Notes: generated by a model not told the origin, from the letters alone. DNA of 8,001 bases from Lysobacteraceae bacterium (GCA_003449195.1 DMID01000084.1:1-8001); one strand, 5' to 3'; shown: positions 1 to 6,702, counted from the first letter of the stretch. A program made the numbers and translations.

Positions 1-151
1 CGGCAGCGGTAGCGGCCGAATCAGCAGCGGCCTGCGCGTCGGCAGCAGCGGCGTTGGCGTCGGCAGCGGCGTCGGCGGCCGGCTCACTCTTCGAGCACGC
101 AGCCAGGGCAACACCCAGGGCCAGCGCGATCAGCAGCTTGTTGATGCTCAT
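1..151 (-). CDS. Small Ala/Asp-rich lipoprotein, N-terminal part (runs off the left edge)
   Basis: The ATG is at 151-149, preceded by a good Shine-Dalgarno core (GAGGA on the minus strand, 159-163) at normal spacing. The product opens with a short signal peptide: Lys5 in the n-region, a hydrophobic core LLIALALGVAL, then a lipobox L-A-A-C with the lipidated Cys at residue 20. The +2 residue is Ser, which by the E. coli rule favours outer-membrane sorting. After Cys the chain is SKSEPAADAAADANAAAADA and continues as alanine with regularly spaced Asp, Asn, Gln and Ser, which predicts a long, weakly amphipathic helix. Fifty codons are visible and the stop lies outside the window. The layout resembles small Lpp/OprI-like helical envelope lipoproteins, but sequence this low in complexity cannot prove homology. 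I do not recognise a specific family and assign no function beyond probable lipoprotein. It has its own promoter and is not obviously cotranscribed with the thiolase upstream. Confidence 0.8.
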   Translation of the reverse strand, partial: MSINKLLIALALGVALAACSKSEPAADAAADANAAAADAQAAADSAATAA

Positions 152-181
152 TTTGAAATCCTCGTCGTGTTTGTTTGGCAA

Positions 182-195
182 CGCGCTATTGCGCG
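182..195. repeat. GC-rich inverted repeat in the lipoprotein 5' leader
   Basis: Five-base arms CGCGC (182-186) and GCGCG (191-195) flank a TATT loop, so the minus-strand transcript can form a short, strong stem-loop. It lies just downstream of the predicted -10 element at 204-209, so it would sit at or very near the 5' end of the lipoprotein mRNA. A 5' stem of this kind can protect a transcript from decay; that role is inference. Confidence 0.4.
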
Positions 196-203
196 CCGGG
201 AAC

Positions 204-231
204 ATGATGACGCGCTCATAACGGGTGTCAA
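204..231 (-). promoter_or_regulatory. Sigma-70-like promoter for the small lipoprotein
   Basis: On the minus strand a perfect -35 hexamer TTGACA (226-231) is followed after 16 bases by CATCAT (204-209), which matches TATAAT at four of six positions. Initiation would fall near 197, giving a leader of about 45 bases before the ATG at 151. It lies in the 122-base gap after the thiolase stop codon. The -35 match is strong and the -10 only moderate. Confidence 0.5.
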
Positions 232-273
232 GCGCATCCGCAGTCATTTTCGTGAATAGGCGTTAAAGGTCTT

Positions 274-1449
274 TCAAATCAATTCGATAGCAAGTGCCGT
301 GGCTTCGCCTCCGCCAATGCAGAGCGAAGCGATGCCGCGCTTGCCGCCATGCTTGCGCAAAGCATTGAGCAGCGTGACCACCAGGCGGGCGCCGGATGCG
401 CCGATCGGGTGGCCCAATGCACAGGCTCCGCCGTTGACGTTGATCCTGGCGTGGGGGATGCCCAGCTCCCGGATGGGCGCCATGGCGACGACGGCGAACG
501 CTTCGTTGATCTCGAACAGGTCGACATCCGACACGCTCCAGCCGGCCTTGCCGAGCACGTTGCGGATGGCGCCGATCGGGGCCGTGGTGAACCATTCCGG
601 TTCCTGCGAATGGGTGGCATGGGCGACGATCCGGGCCAGCGGCTGCAGGCTGCGGCGGTCGGCTTCGTCCGCGCTCAACAGCACGGTGGCGGCGGCGCCA
701 TCGGAAATGCTGGACGAGCTGGCGGCGGTGACGGTGCCGTCCTTGCGGAAGGCCGGGCGCAGGGTCGGGATCTTGTCGATGCTGGACTTGCCGGGCTGTT
801 CGTCCGTCGCATGCTCGACCTCGCCCTTGCGGCTGCTCACCTTGACCGGGACGATCTCGTCGGCGAATGCGCCCGCGGCCTGTGCGGCCTGCGCGCGCTT
901 GACCGATTCGATCGCGTAGGCGTCCTGATCCTCGCGGGTGAAGCCGTACTTGGCGGCGGTGGCTTCGGCGAACACGCCCATGGCCTGCCCGTCGTAGGCA
1001 TTGGTGAGGCCGTCGAAGGCCATGTGGTCCACCGCCTGGAAATTGCCGTAACGGTTGCCCGTGCGCGAGTTGGGGATCATGTGCGGGGCATTGGTCATCG
1101 ATTCCATGCCGCCGGCCACGACGATCGAGGCCGAACCGGCCTTGATCAGGTCATGGGCCAGCATGATGGCCTTCATGCCCGAACCGCAGACCTTGTTGAT
1201 GGTGGTGGCACCGGCCGAGAACGGGATGCCGGCCGCCACGGCCGCCTGTCGTGCCGGCGCCTGGCCGAGGTTGGCCGGCAGCACGCAACCCATGATCACC
1301 TCCGACACGTCGTCGGCCGGGACACCCGCCTGGGCAAGCGCGGCGGCGATGGCCGTGGCGCCCAGCGCCGGGGTGGGCACACCGGTGAACTGGCCGAGGA
1401 AAGAGCCGATGGCGGTGCGCTTGGCACCGGCGATGACGATGTCCGACAT
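274..1449 (-). CDS. Acetyl-CoA C-acetyltransferase (thiolase family)
   Basis: This 391-residue protein is a full-length thiolase of the thiolase II type. It would interconvert two acetyl-CoA with acetoacetyl-CoA and CoA, and may also act on other short 3-ketoacyl-CoAs. The N-terminal half carries the acyl-accepting nucleophile Cys88 in NKVCGSGMKA. The C-terminal half has NEAFA (Asn315), the GGACALGHPIGASGAR motif with catalytic His347, and the second catalytic Cys377 in SLCIGGGE. The spacing equals that of the Zoogloea enzyme (Cys89, His348, Cys378) minus one residue, so no internal indel is likely. The ATG at 1449 has GGGAA upstream at usable distance and gives the standard MSDIVIAGAKRTAIGSF start. 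It is cytosolic. The gene stands alone: it diverges from the autotransporter and is separated from the lipoprotein by a gap with its own promoter. Degradative versus biosynthetic use, and so atoB versus phaA naming, cannot be settled here. Confidence 0.95.
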   Translation of the reverse strand: MSDIVIAGAKRTAIGSFLGQFTGVPTPALGATAIAAALAQAGVPADDVSEVIMGCVLPANLGQAPARQAAVAAGIPFSAGATTINKVCGSGMKAIMLAHDLIKAGSASIVVAGGMESMTNAPHMIPNSRTGNRYGNFQAVDHMAFDGLTNAYDGQAMGVFAEATAAKYGFTREDQDAYAIESVKRAQAAQAAGAFADEIVPVKVSSRKGEVEHATDEQPGKSSIDKIPTLRPAFRKDGTVTAASSSSISDGAAATVLLSADEADRRSLQPLARIVAHATHSQEPEWFTTAPIGAIRNVLGKAGWSVSDVDLFEINEAFAVVAMAPIRELGIPHARINVNGGACALGHPIGASGARLVVTLLNALRKHGGKRGIASLCIGGGEATALAIELI

Positions 1450-1480
1450 GGGGGTTCCCGTTGCTGTGCTGAGTCCACGG

Positions 1481-1486
1481 ATTATC
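1481..1486 (-). promoter_or_regulatory. Possible -10 element for the thiolase gene
   Basis: GATAAT on the minus strand (1481-1486) matches the -10 consensus at five of six positions. It lies 31 bases upstream of the thiolase ATG, implying a leader of about 25 bases. The sequence 16-18 bases further upstream is very GC-rich and shows no good -35 hexamer, so an activator or a weak promoter would be needed. Confidence 0.3.
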
Positions 1487-1562
1487 GGCGTGGGCCGGCG
1501 GGCACGCCACCGGCCCTTGGTCCAATGGCATCGCGACGGGCAATGACCCCGCAGCCCGCGTT

Positions 1563-1579
1563 TTGCGGTATATCCGCAA
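1563..1579. repeat. Perfect inverted repeat upstream of the autotransporter gene
   Basis: Arms TTGCGG (1563-1568) and CCGCAA (1574-1579) flank a TATAT centre, giving a 17-base dyad in the divergent intergenic region. It lies about 47 bases upstream of the preferred autotransporter start. The centre TATATC also resembles a -10 hexamer on the plus strand, but no matching -35 is visible at the right spacing. It could be an operator half-site pair, a small mRNA stem, or chance. Confidence 0.35.
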
Positions 1580-1613
1580 CGGGGAGCCGGCTGTGTGTCG
1601 GGCCATGTCGATC

Positions 1614-1618
1614 AGGGG
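1614..1618 (+). promoter_or_regulatory. Ribosome binding site that sets the autotransporter start
   Basis: AGGGG at 1614-1618 stands seven bases before the ATG at 1626. The alternative in-frame starts (TTG at 1563, ATG at 1605) have no purine-rich element at suitable distance. This is the main reason to prefer 1626. Confidence 0.6.
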
Positions 1619-1625
1619 TCAATTC

Positions 1626-4517
1626 ATGCATTCGTGTGCCGAAGTGTGTCGTGGCTGGTTCGAACCGTGCTTTCGCCCCGGCCTGCTGGCCGTGGCCCTC
1701 GCGTTGGTGCTGTCCGCTTGTGGTGGCGGTGGTGGGACGAAGTCGAATCCGCCGGCCGCGACGACCGCCAATCCGGGCGGTTTCACCCCCACGGTGGCCG
1801 TCGATGCCGGCCTGACCTCGGTCAATCCGCCTTCCGTGCCGGCACAGGCGGCGGCCGCCACGCTGCCGCAGTACAGCCAGCACCTGCAATTGACCAATGC
1901 CGCCGGTGCCATCGGCGCCGGGCTGCTCGGGCAGGGCGTGACGATCGGCGTGCTCGACACCGGCGTGAACCGCGGCAATCCGGCCCTGGCCGGGCGGGTG
2001 CTGGCGAACTACGTGAACGTGGGCGCCAGCGGCAGCGACCTGAGCGTGGACGATGCCGTCGGCCACGGCACCGTGGTGGCCGAGATGGCGGCGGGCTCGG
2101 CCGTGGGCAACTGGGGCGGCGGCGTGGCGCAGCAGGCCTCGATCGTGTCTTCGCGCTTCATCGGCGACACGCCGCCCACCGATGATGGTTCCGGCGAAGG
2201 CAACGAAATCACCGCCGGCCAGGGCTATGGCGACTACTTCCGGCAACTCGACGCGCAGCTGGCCAATGCCGGCGCGAAGATCATCAACAACTCCTGGGGC
2301 GGCCTGTACTGGAACGATCCGGCACTGACCACCGAGCTGGCAACGGCGTGGAAGGATTTCGTGGCCGGCCGTGGCGGCATCGTCGTGTTTGCCGCCGGCA
2401 ATGCGGGCGACGATGCCGTCTTGCGCCTGAATCCCTCGGACAACGCCGCGTTGCCGAGCCTTGCCCACGACAGCGTGCTGGAAAAAGGCTGGCTGACCGT
2501 GGTGGCGCTCGACCCGGCCAATCCGAGCCAGCTCACCGCGTATTCGCAGCAGTGCGGCATCGCGATGAACTACTGCCTGGCCGCGCCGGGCGACGTGATC
2601 TTCATCGACCCCAAGGCCAAGAGCACGGACAGCAGCTACAGCCTGTGGCAGGGCGGCGGCACTTCGTTCGCCGCGCCGCAGGTATCGGGCGCGGCGGCCG
2701 TGGTGTGGTCGGCCTTTCCGTATTTCGACAACGATCTGGTGCGGCAGACGATCCTCGGCGCGGCCAAGGACCTGGGCGATCCCGGCGTGGACGCCGTGTA
2801 CGGCTGGGGCCTGCTCGACGTCAGCAAGGCGGCCAAGGGGCCGAGCAACTTCGCCTGGGGCAACGTCAGCGTGTCGTTCAGCGGTACATCGACCTGGCGC
2901 AATGCCATCGTCGGTGCTGGCGGCCTGACCAAGGCCGGCAGCGGCACGCTGATCCTGACCGAAACCTCGTCCTACACCGGCGATACCCGCGTGCAGGCGG
3001 GTGGCCTGTACCTTCAGGGCGGCAATGCCGCATCGGACCTGTACGTGTCCAACGGGGCCACGGTGTGGTCCGGTGGCGCATCGAAGGCGGTCTACAACCA
3101 CGGCGCCTATCTGGCCACGGCGTCGGGCAAGGCCGCCGCCGCATCGTTTACCCAATATGCCGACGGCAATCTCGGCGTGTGGCTGGGCAACCCGTTCACG
3201 GTGAACGGCACCGCCACGCTGGCCGGGCAGCTCAGCGTGCTGGGCGTGAAAGGCGGCTACACCACCACGGCGAAGGAAACCCTGCTCACCGCACAGGCGG
3301 TGAACGGCACGTTTGCCAGCCTGAAATCGGCGCCCAACGTGTTTCTCGATGCATCGCTGGGCTACGACGCCGGCAGCGTGTACCTGAACCTCAATCGCAT
3401 CGACGTCAGCAAGGCGGTCGCATCGCTGGGGCTGGGTTCGGGCATCGTCACCGGGTCGGCGGCGCGGCTGGAATTGGCCATGCAGGCCATCGACGGCCAG
3501 TTGGCCAGTGGGGGCGCCGGCATCGGTAACGGGTTCATCGACGGCGCCGGCGCGTTGCAGCAGCTTGCCGGTGCCGCGCAGGCCGAACGCGCCTTGCGCA
3601 GCCTGTCCGGCGAGCTGCATGCGCAGGCCGATGCGGCCACTTTCGACAGCATCGCCGCCAACGCGCGCACCCTGTCGTCGCGGTTTGCCGGTCTGGCCGG
3701 GCAACCGATCGGTTTCGGCTCGTGGTACCGGCAGGGCGACGTGCCGGGGCAGAGCGATGGCGGCCAGACCCGGTCCGAGGGCTGGATGATGGGTTCTGAC
3801 ACGCGCCTGAGCAGCGGCGTGATGGGCATGGCGTTCGGGCAGACCCGTACCGACAGCCGTTTCGATGGGCGCGATCGCGGCCACGACCGCCAGACCGAGG
3901 CGCGGATGTATGCCGGCGTGCTGACGGACAAGGCTTACGTGCTGGCACAGGTCGGCGCGGGCCGGGTCGAGCGGCAAGTGCAGCGCCAGTTGCTGCTCGG
4001 CGACCGGTACGCAAGCACCGGCAGCGCTTACGCCAGCCGTTACGCCTCGTTTGGCGGCCAGGCCGGTTACCGGTTCGGCCTTGCCGGTGCCGGGCTGACG
4101 CCTTATGTCGGTGCCGACTACGTGCGCCTGGACCGCGACGGGTTTGCCGAAGCCGGGGCCGACGGTTTCGGCCTGAGCACCCGCGGCAGCCGTGCCGAGC
4201 TGATGCAGTCGATGGCGGGCCTGCGTGCCGAACGCAGCTGGAGCCTGGGCGCGCACCGGATCGCGATGCGCGGTTTTGCCGAATGGCGCGACACGCTTGC
4301 CGCAGATGGCCTATCCCTGCACGCGCGCTACACCGGTGCGGATGCCTGGGCCGCTTTGCCGGAGGCGCCACTGGCCGGTTCGGGCGGCGTGTTATTAGGC
4401 CTGCATTTGGATGCAGATGGCGGGCCGAATGCGAGCTGGAGCCTAGGCTTGGACCAGCGGCCGGGTGTCCGCGGCCCGTTGCGGAGCTGGACGGCGCGTT
4501 TCGCGCTCGGGTTCTGA
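1626..4517 (+). CDS. Lipoprotein-type autotransporter with subtilisin-like (S8) serine protease passenger
   Basis: This 963-residue protein is a type Va-secreted surface protease. Numbering is from the ATG at 1626. Residues 1-31 are a signal peptide ending in the lipobox L-S-A-C with lipidated Cys32, followed by a run of five Gly. The S8 domain spans roughly 75-400. It has catalytic Asp111 (GVLDTGV), His147 (VGHGT), oxyanion Asn259 (FAAGNAG) and nucleophile Ser347 (GGGTSFAAP), all intact. Residues about 430-465 form one passenger-associated beta-strand repeat (GGLTKAGSGTLILTETSSYTG). A pertactin-like stalk follows to about 590, then a linker. The last ~280 residues are an outer-membrane beta-barrel ending in Phe (TARFALGF). 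The architecture matches Bordetella SphB1 and Neisseria NalP, both lipidated subtilase autotransporters that process other surface proteins. A similar role is inference; no candidate substrate lies in the window. An upstream ATG at 1605 would lengthen the signal n-region. The gene is monocistronic, divergent from the thiolase and convergent with the carbonic anhydrase. Confidence 0.93.
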   Translation: MHSCAEVCRGWFEPCFRPGLLAVALALVLSACGGGGGTKSNPPAATTANPGGFTPTVAVDAGLTSVNPPSVPAQAAAATLPQYSQHLQLTNAAGAIGAGLLGQGVTIGVLDTGVNRGNPALAGRVLANYVNVGASGSDLSVDDAVGHGTVVAEMAAGSAVGNWGGGVAQQASIVSSRFIGDTPPTDDGSGEGNEITAGQGYGDYFRQLDAQLANAGAKIINNSWGGLYWNDPALTTELATAWKDFVAGRGGIVVFAAGNAGDDAVLRLNPSDNAALPSLAHDSVLEKGWLTVVALDPANPSQLTAYSQQCGIAMNYCLAAPGDVIFIDPKAKSTDSSYSLWQGGGTSFAAPQVSGAAAVVWSAFPYFDNDLVRQTILGAAKDLGDPGVDAVYGWGLLDVSKAAKGPSNFAWGNVSVSFSGTSTWRNAIVGAGGLTKAGSGTLILTETSSYTGDTRVQAGGLYLQGGNAASDLYVSNGATVWSGGASKAVYNHGAYLATASGKAAAASFTQYADGNLGVWLGNPFTVNGTATLAGQLSVLGVKGGYTTTAKETLLTAQAVNGTFASLKSAPNVFLDASLGYDAGSVYLNLNRIDVSKAVASLGLGSGIVTGSAARLELAMQAIDGQLASGGAGIGNGFIDGAGALQQLAGAAQAERALRSLSGELHAQADAATFDSIAANARTLSSRFAGLAGQPIGFGSWYRQGDVPGQSDGGQTRSEGWMMGSDTRLSSGVMGMAFGQTRTDSRFDGRDRGHDRQTEARMYAGVLTDKAYVLAQVGAGRVERQVQRQLLLGDRYASTGSAYASRYASFGGQAGYRFGLAGAGLTPYVGADYVRLDRDGFAEAGADGFGLSTRGSRAELMQSMAGLRAERSWSLGAHRIAMRGFAEWRDTLAADGLSLHARYTGADAWAALPEAPLAGSGGVLLGLHLDADGGPNASWSLGLDQRPGVRGPLRSWTARFALGF

Positions 4518-4589
4518 GCCGGTCCCCAAAGCGCGGAAGTCACGGCCGAGAGATCCCGTCGTGCCCTCCGCGTGTCCGATGCGGCACCG

Positions 4590-5327
4590 TCAGTCCGCGT
4601 GGTGGATCAACGGGCGGTCGTACATCGGCTGGACCTTGCCGTTGTCGTGCGGATAGCGCTCGTGCAGCGCCTGCATTCCGTCGTGCGACAGCGCGACGTG
4701 CTCGGCCAGCACGTACCACTCGATGTTTTCTGTGAGCGGCGGCGTGGTCAGCGAGCCGATGTAGCAGCGGTGGCTCCTGTCGTCGGGCAGCAGGCCGGCG
4801 ACGTCGATATCCGACGGTTTGAGGTCCGCATGGCGCAACTACGCCAGCACCGGCTCGATGGCGGGCTTGGCCTGGCCTTCCTCGAACATCACCCCGATCA
4901 CCACCAGCCGGCCGTCCTGCGCGCGGAACACGAAGTGCCCTTCCAACGGATAGGACTTGCCGTCGATGGTGTGTTCGCTGGGCGAATGGAAGTGGAACTG
5001 GGCCAGCCGGAAGTGGCGGCCGCGGATCAAGGCTTCGGCGGCGCCGGTGTCGACCTGGATGGCGTGGCCGGTATCGGCCACCTTGCCCGGCGCGCGCTTG
5101 CTCGAAAGCATGATCGCGGCGGACTCCTCGTTGTCGGCTTCGACGGCGCTCGCGGTGACGATGTCGACCGGGGACTGTGCGTGGTCCAGCACGCCGTGCC
5201 AGCGATCCTGATGATCGTAATCGAGGTGGTCCTGGTCACCGGCCAGCGCGATGCCCGGCAACATGGCCAAGGCGAGGACGGGGGCGAGCAGCGTGCGGGA
5301 GATGAAGCGGGTGGTACCGGACTGCAT
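4590..5327 (-). pseudogene. Periplasmic alpha-carbonic anhydrase interrupted by an in-frame amber codon
   Basis: The frame encodes a 245-codon alpha-class carbonic anhydrase (CO2 hydration to bicarbonate, zinc enzyme), but codon 163 is TAG (4839-4841). Upstream are a signal peptide (residues 1-29, cleavage after ALA), AQSPVDI, zinc ligands His112 and His114 in QFHFHSPSEH, Glu118, and the third ligand His131 in LEGHFVF. The ligand spacing (2 and 17) matches the Neisseria enzyme. Downstream, in the same frame and without a gap, are the core loop GSLTTPPLTE (192-200), VQP and the C-terminal strand. The 162-residue product lacks the active-site threonine loop, and a restart after the TAG would lack all zinc ligands, so neither half should be active. 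The ATG at 5327 has AAGGAA upstream. The Cys pair of bacterial homologues is missing; the only Cys is at 188. The TAG may be a true mutation, a readthrough site or a base-call error. The gene follows leucine dehydrogenase by 149 bases on the same strand. Confidence 0.85.
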
Positions 5328-5343
5328 TGCACTTTTCCTTGCA

Positions 5344-5361
5344 GGAGTGAAAAAAAACTCC
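5344..5361 (-). other. Stem-loop with a T-rich loop ahead of the carbonic anhydrase start
   Basis: On the minus strand GGAGT (5357-5361) and ACTCC (5344-5348) can pair around a loop made almost wholly of T (complement of GAAAAAAA). It ends about 17 bases upstream of the ATG at 5327, just above the Shine-Dalgarno AAGGAA. It is not a standard terminator because the T-run is in the loop. It could affect ribosome access or be an A/T slippage tract; no function is shown. Confidence 0.3.
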
Positions 5362-5436
5362 GGCTGTCTCGGGCTGGCGCAGTGCAGGGAACGGTCCGGG
5401 CGGTGCCGGAAGGGGGCGGTGCAGGGTGTCAGGGAA

Positions 5437-5454
5437 CCATCGTCATTGCGATGG
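5437..5454 (-). terminator. Weak candidate terminator after leucine dehydrogenase
   Basis: A six-base perfect stem CCATCG/CGATGG (5437-5442 with 5449-5454) and a six-base loop begin about 22 bases past the leucine dehydrogenase stop codon. The minus strand then reads TTCCC, so the T-tract is minimal. It is the only clear stem in the 149-base gap before the carbonic anhydrase; the remainder of that gap is featureless GC-rich sequence. Confidence 0.3.
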
Positions 5455-5476
5455 CGCGCGGCAACCGGGGATCGGG

Positions 5477-6577
5477 TCAGCGTTCGCCGCGCGGTTTGCC
5501 TGCGAAGCGCGGCGTGTGGCGGCCGAGCGGCATTTTCATGCGGGCGATCGCGTCGATGCGGTCTTCGGCCAGCCGATCCGCAGCGTACTGCGGCGCCATG
5601 CCGTCGCGTTCGGACAGGTCGTAGACGCGGTTCAGCGTGTGGTAGATGTTGCGCATCATGCGCATGGCGCGTTCGCGGCTGTAGCCGTCCAGTTCGAGTG
5701 CCGCGTTCATCACGCCGCCGGCATTCACCGCGTAATCCGGTGCGTACAGGATGCCCATGCGCTGCAGTTCGTCGCCGATCGCATGGCTGGCCAGCTGGTT
5801 GTTGGCCGGTCCGCAGATCATTTTGGCCTTCAGCCGCGGCAGCACGTCGGCGGTGATCACGCCTTCGGCCGCGCATGGCGCCAGCACGTCAACCGGCAAT
5901 TCATAGATCTGCTCGGGTTTGACCGCTTCGGCACCGAACAGGGTCACCGCCTGCTCCACCTTGGCGGGGTCCAGGTCGCTGACATGCAGCTTGGCCCCGC
6001 GCTCCTTCAGCAGCTTGAGCAGCTCCATGCCGATGTGGCCCAGTCCCTGCACGGCGATGCTGACCTTGCCCACTTCCTCGTGCCCCAGCTTGCGGTTGAT
6101 CGTGGCCATCAAGGCCTGCAGCGTGCCGTAGGCGGTGAACGGGCCGGCATCGCCGGAACCGCCGTGGCAAGGCAGCACGCCGGTGACGCTGGCGGTTTCC
6201 AGGTACACCTGTTCCATGTCGTCGACATGGGTGCCCACGTCTTCGGCAGCGATGTAGCGCCCGCCGAGGGTTTCGACGAAGCGTCCGAACGCGCGGAACA
6301 GCACTTCCGATTTTTCCGTGTTCGGGTCGCCGAGGATCACCGCCTTGCCGCCGCCGACGTTCAGGCCGGCAAGCGCGTTCTTGTAGGTCATCGTCCGGCT
6401 CAGGCGCAGCACGTCGTTGAGTGCTTCGGCCTCGCTGGCATAGGCGCGCATGCGCACGCCGCCCAGCGCGGGGCCGAGCACGGTGCTGTGCAGGGCGATG
6501 ATCGCGCGCAGGCCGCTGTCGCGGTGATGACAGAAGACGACCTGCTCGTGGCCGGAGGTATCGAGGATTTCGAACAT
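5477..6577 (-). CDS. Leucine dehydrogenase (Glu/Leu/Phe/Val dehydrogenase family, NAD-dependent)
   Basis: This 366-residue cytosolic enzyme would catalyse reversible oxidative deamination of L-leucine (also Val, Ile) to 4-methyl-2-oxopentanoate with NAD+. The length and colinear motifs match Bacillus leucine dehydrogenase. They include LGPALGG (34-40), MTYKNALAGLN with Lys66 (substrate carboxylate), GGGKAVI with catalytic Lys78, and AEDVGT with Asp113. The Rossmann glycine motif QGLGHIG lies at 177-183, followed by a beta-2 end at Asp201 that fits NAD rather than NADP. GPANNQL (256-262) and APDYAVNAGG (279-288) complete the cofactor and active-site region. The 12-residue spacing between the two lysines equals Lys68/Lys80 in Bacillus. 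The start at 6577 (MFEILDTSGHEQ) is chosen because it aligns with the family N-terminus and has GGA upstream. Four tandem ATGs (6587-6598) and another at 6610 lie just upstream in frame. Phenylalanine or valine dehydrogenase is a less likely alternative. The keto acid could prime iso-branched fatty acids or enter leucine catabolism. Confidence 0.93.
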   Translation of the reverse strand: MFEILDTSGHEQVVFCHHRDSGLRAIIALHSTVLGPALGGVRMRAYASEAEALNDVLRLSRTMTYKNALAGLNVGGGKAVILGDPNTEKSEVLFRAFGRFVETLGGRYIAAEDVGTHVDDMEQVYLETASVTGVLPCHGGSGDAGPFTAYGTLQALMATINRKLGHEEVGKVSIAVQGLGHIGMELLKLLKERGAKLHVSDLDPAKVEQAVTLFGAEAVKPEQIYELPVDVLAPCAAEGVITADVLPRLKAKMICGPANNQLASHAIGDELQRMGILYAPDYAVNAGGVMNAALELDGYSRERAMRMMRNIYHTLNRVYDLSERDGMAPQYAADRLAEDRIDAIARMKMPLGRHTPRFAGKPRGER

Positions 6578-6644
6578 GGCGGAGTCCATCATCATCATGC
6601 GGAGCCGCATGACGGGGCGGCGGCCATCCGGAGGGCTGGCCCGT

Positions 6645-6686
6645 GAAGACAAAGACGCCGCGAACCCGTGAGGACTGGCGGCGTCT
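6645..6686 (-). promoter_or_regulatory. Nine-base-pair stem-loop followed by a T-rich stretch in the leucine dehydrogenase leader
   Basis: On the minus strand AGACGCCGC (6678-6686) pairs perfectly with GCGGCGTCT (6653-6661) across a 16-base loop. It is followed by TTGTCTTC (6645-6652). It lies about 70 bases upstream of the leucine dehydrogenase ATG, and below a possible -10 TAAAAT (6698-6703, minus strand) that has no good -35. It may be a third terminator for the upstream gene, or an attenuator-type element in the dehydrogenase leader. Confidence 0.4.
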
Positions 6687-6702
6687 GGCAGAACGTCATT
6701 TT

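Noticed and set aside
1563..1625. An N-terminally extended autotransporter from TTG 1563 or ATG 1605
   Set aside because: TTG 1563 lies inside an inverted repeat and neither start has a suitable Shine-Dalgarno; ATG 1626 has AGGGG at seven bases. ATG 1605 is not fully excluded.
349..1815. A 488-codon plus-strand frame opposite the thiolase and running into the autotransporter gene
   Set aside because: It lies antisense to a complete thiolase with all catalytic residues, lacks a ribosome site, and its last part is an out-of-frame reading of the autotransporter.
1482..4256. A 924-codon open frame on the minus strand opposite the autotransporter gene
   Set aside because: It mirrors the coding frame of a high-GC gene, is compositionally odd (rich in Arg, His, Ala, Gly, Gln) with no recognisable domain, and the plus-strand frame carries complete subtilase and barrel motifs.
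4518..4589. A bidirectional terminator between the converging autotransporter and carbonic anhydrase genes
   Set aside because: I found no stem longer than four base pairs and no T-tract in these 72 bases.
4590..4838. A separate 82-residue gene starting at the TTG just after the TAG
   Set aside because: It is the in-frame remainder of the carbonic anhydrase, has no ribosome site, and lacks all zinc ligands.
4572..5624. A 350-codon plus-strand frame opposite the carbonic anhydrase
   Set aside because: It is an antisense shadow with no domain and no plausible start. It explains nothing that the interrupted carbonic anhydrase frame does not.
5328..5876. Extension of the carbonic anhydrase frame upstream to 5876
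   Set aside because: The upstream part overlaps the 3' half of leucine dehydrogenase in another frame and is Arg-rich nonsense. A signal peptide with its own ribosome site starts at 5327.
274..6577. A thiolase to leucine dehydrogenase catabolic operon
   Set aside because: The two genes are about 4 kb apart with a plus-strand gene and an interrupted gene between them; no shared transcript is plausible.
5426..6646. A 406-codon plus-strand frame opposite leucine dehydrogenase
   Set aside because: The minus-strand frame matches leucine dehydrogenase over its whole length; the antisense frame is a GC artefact.
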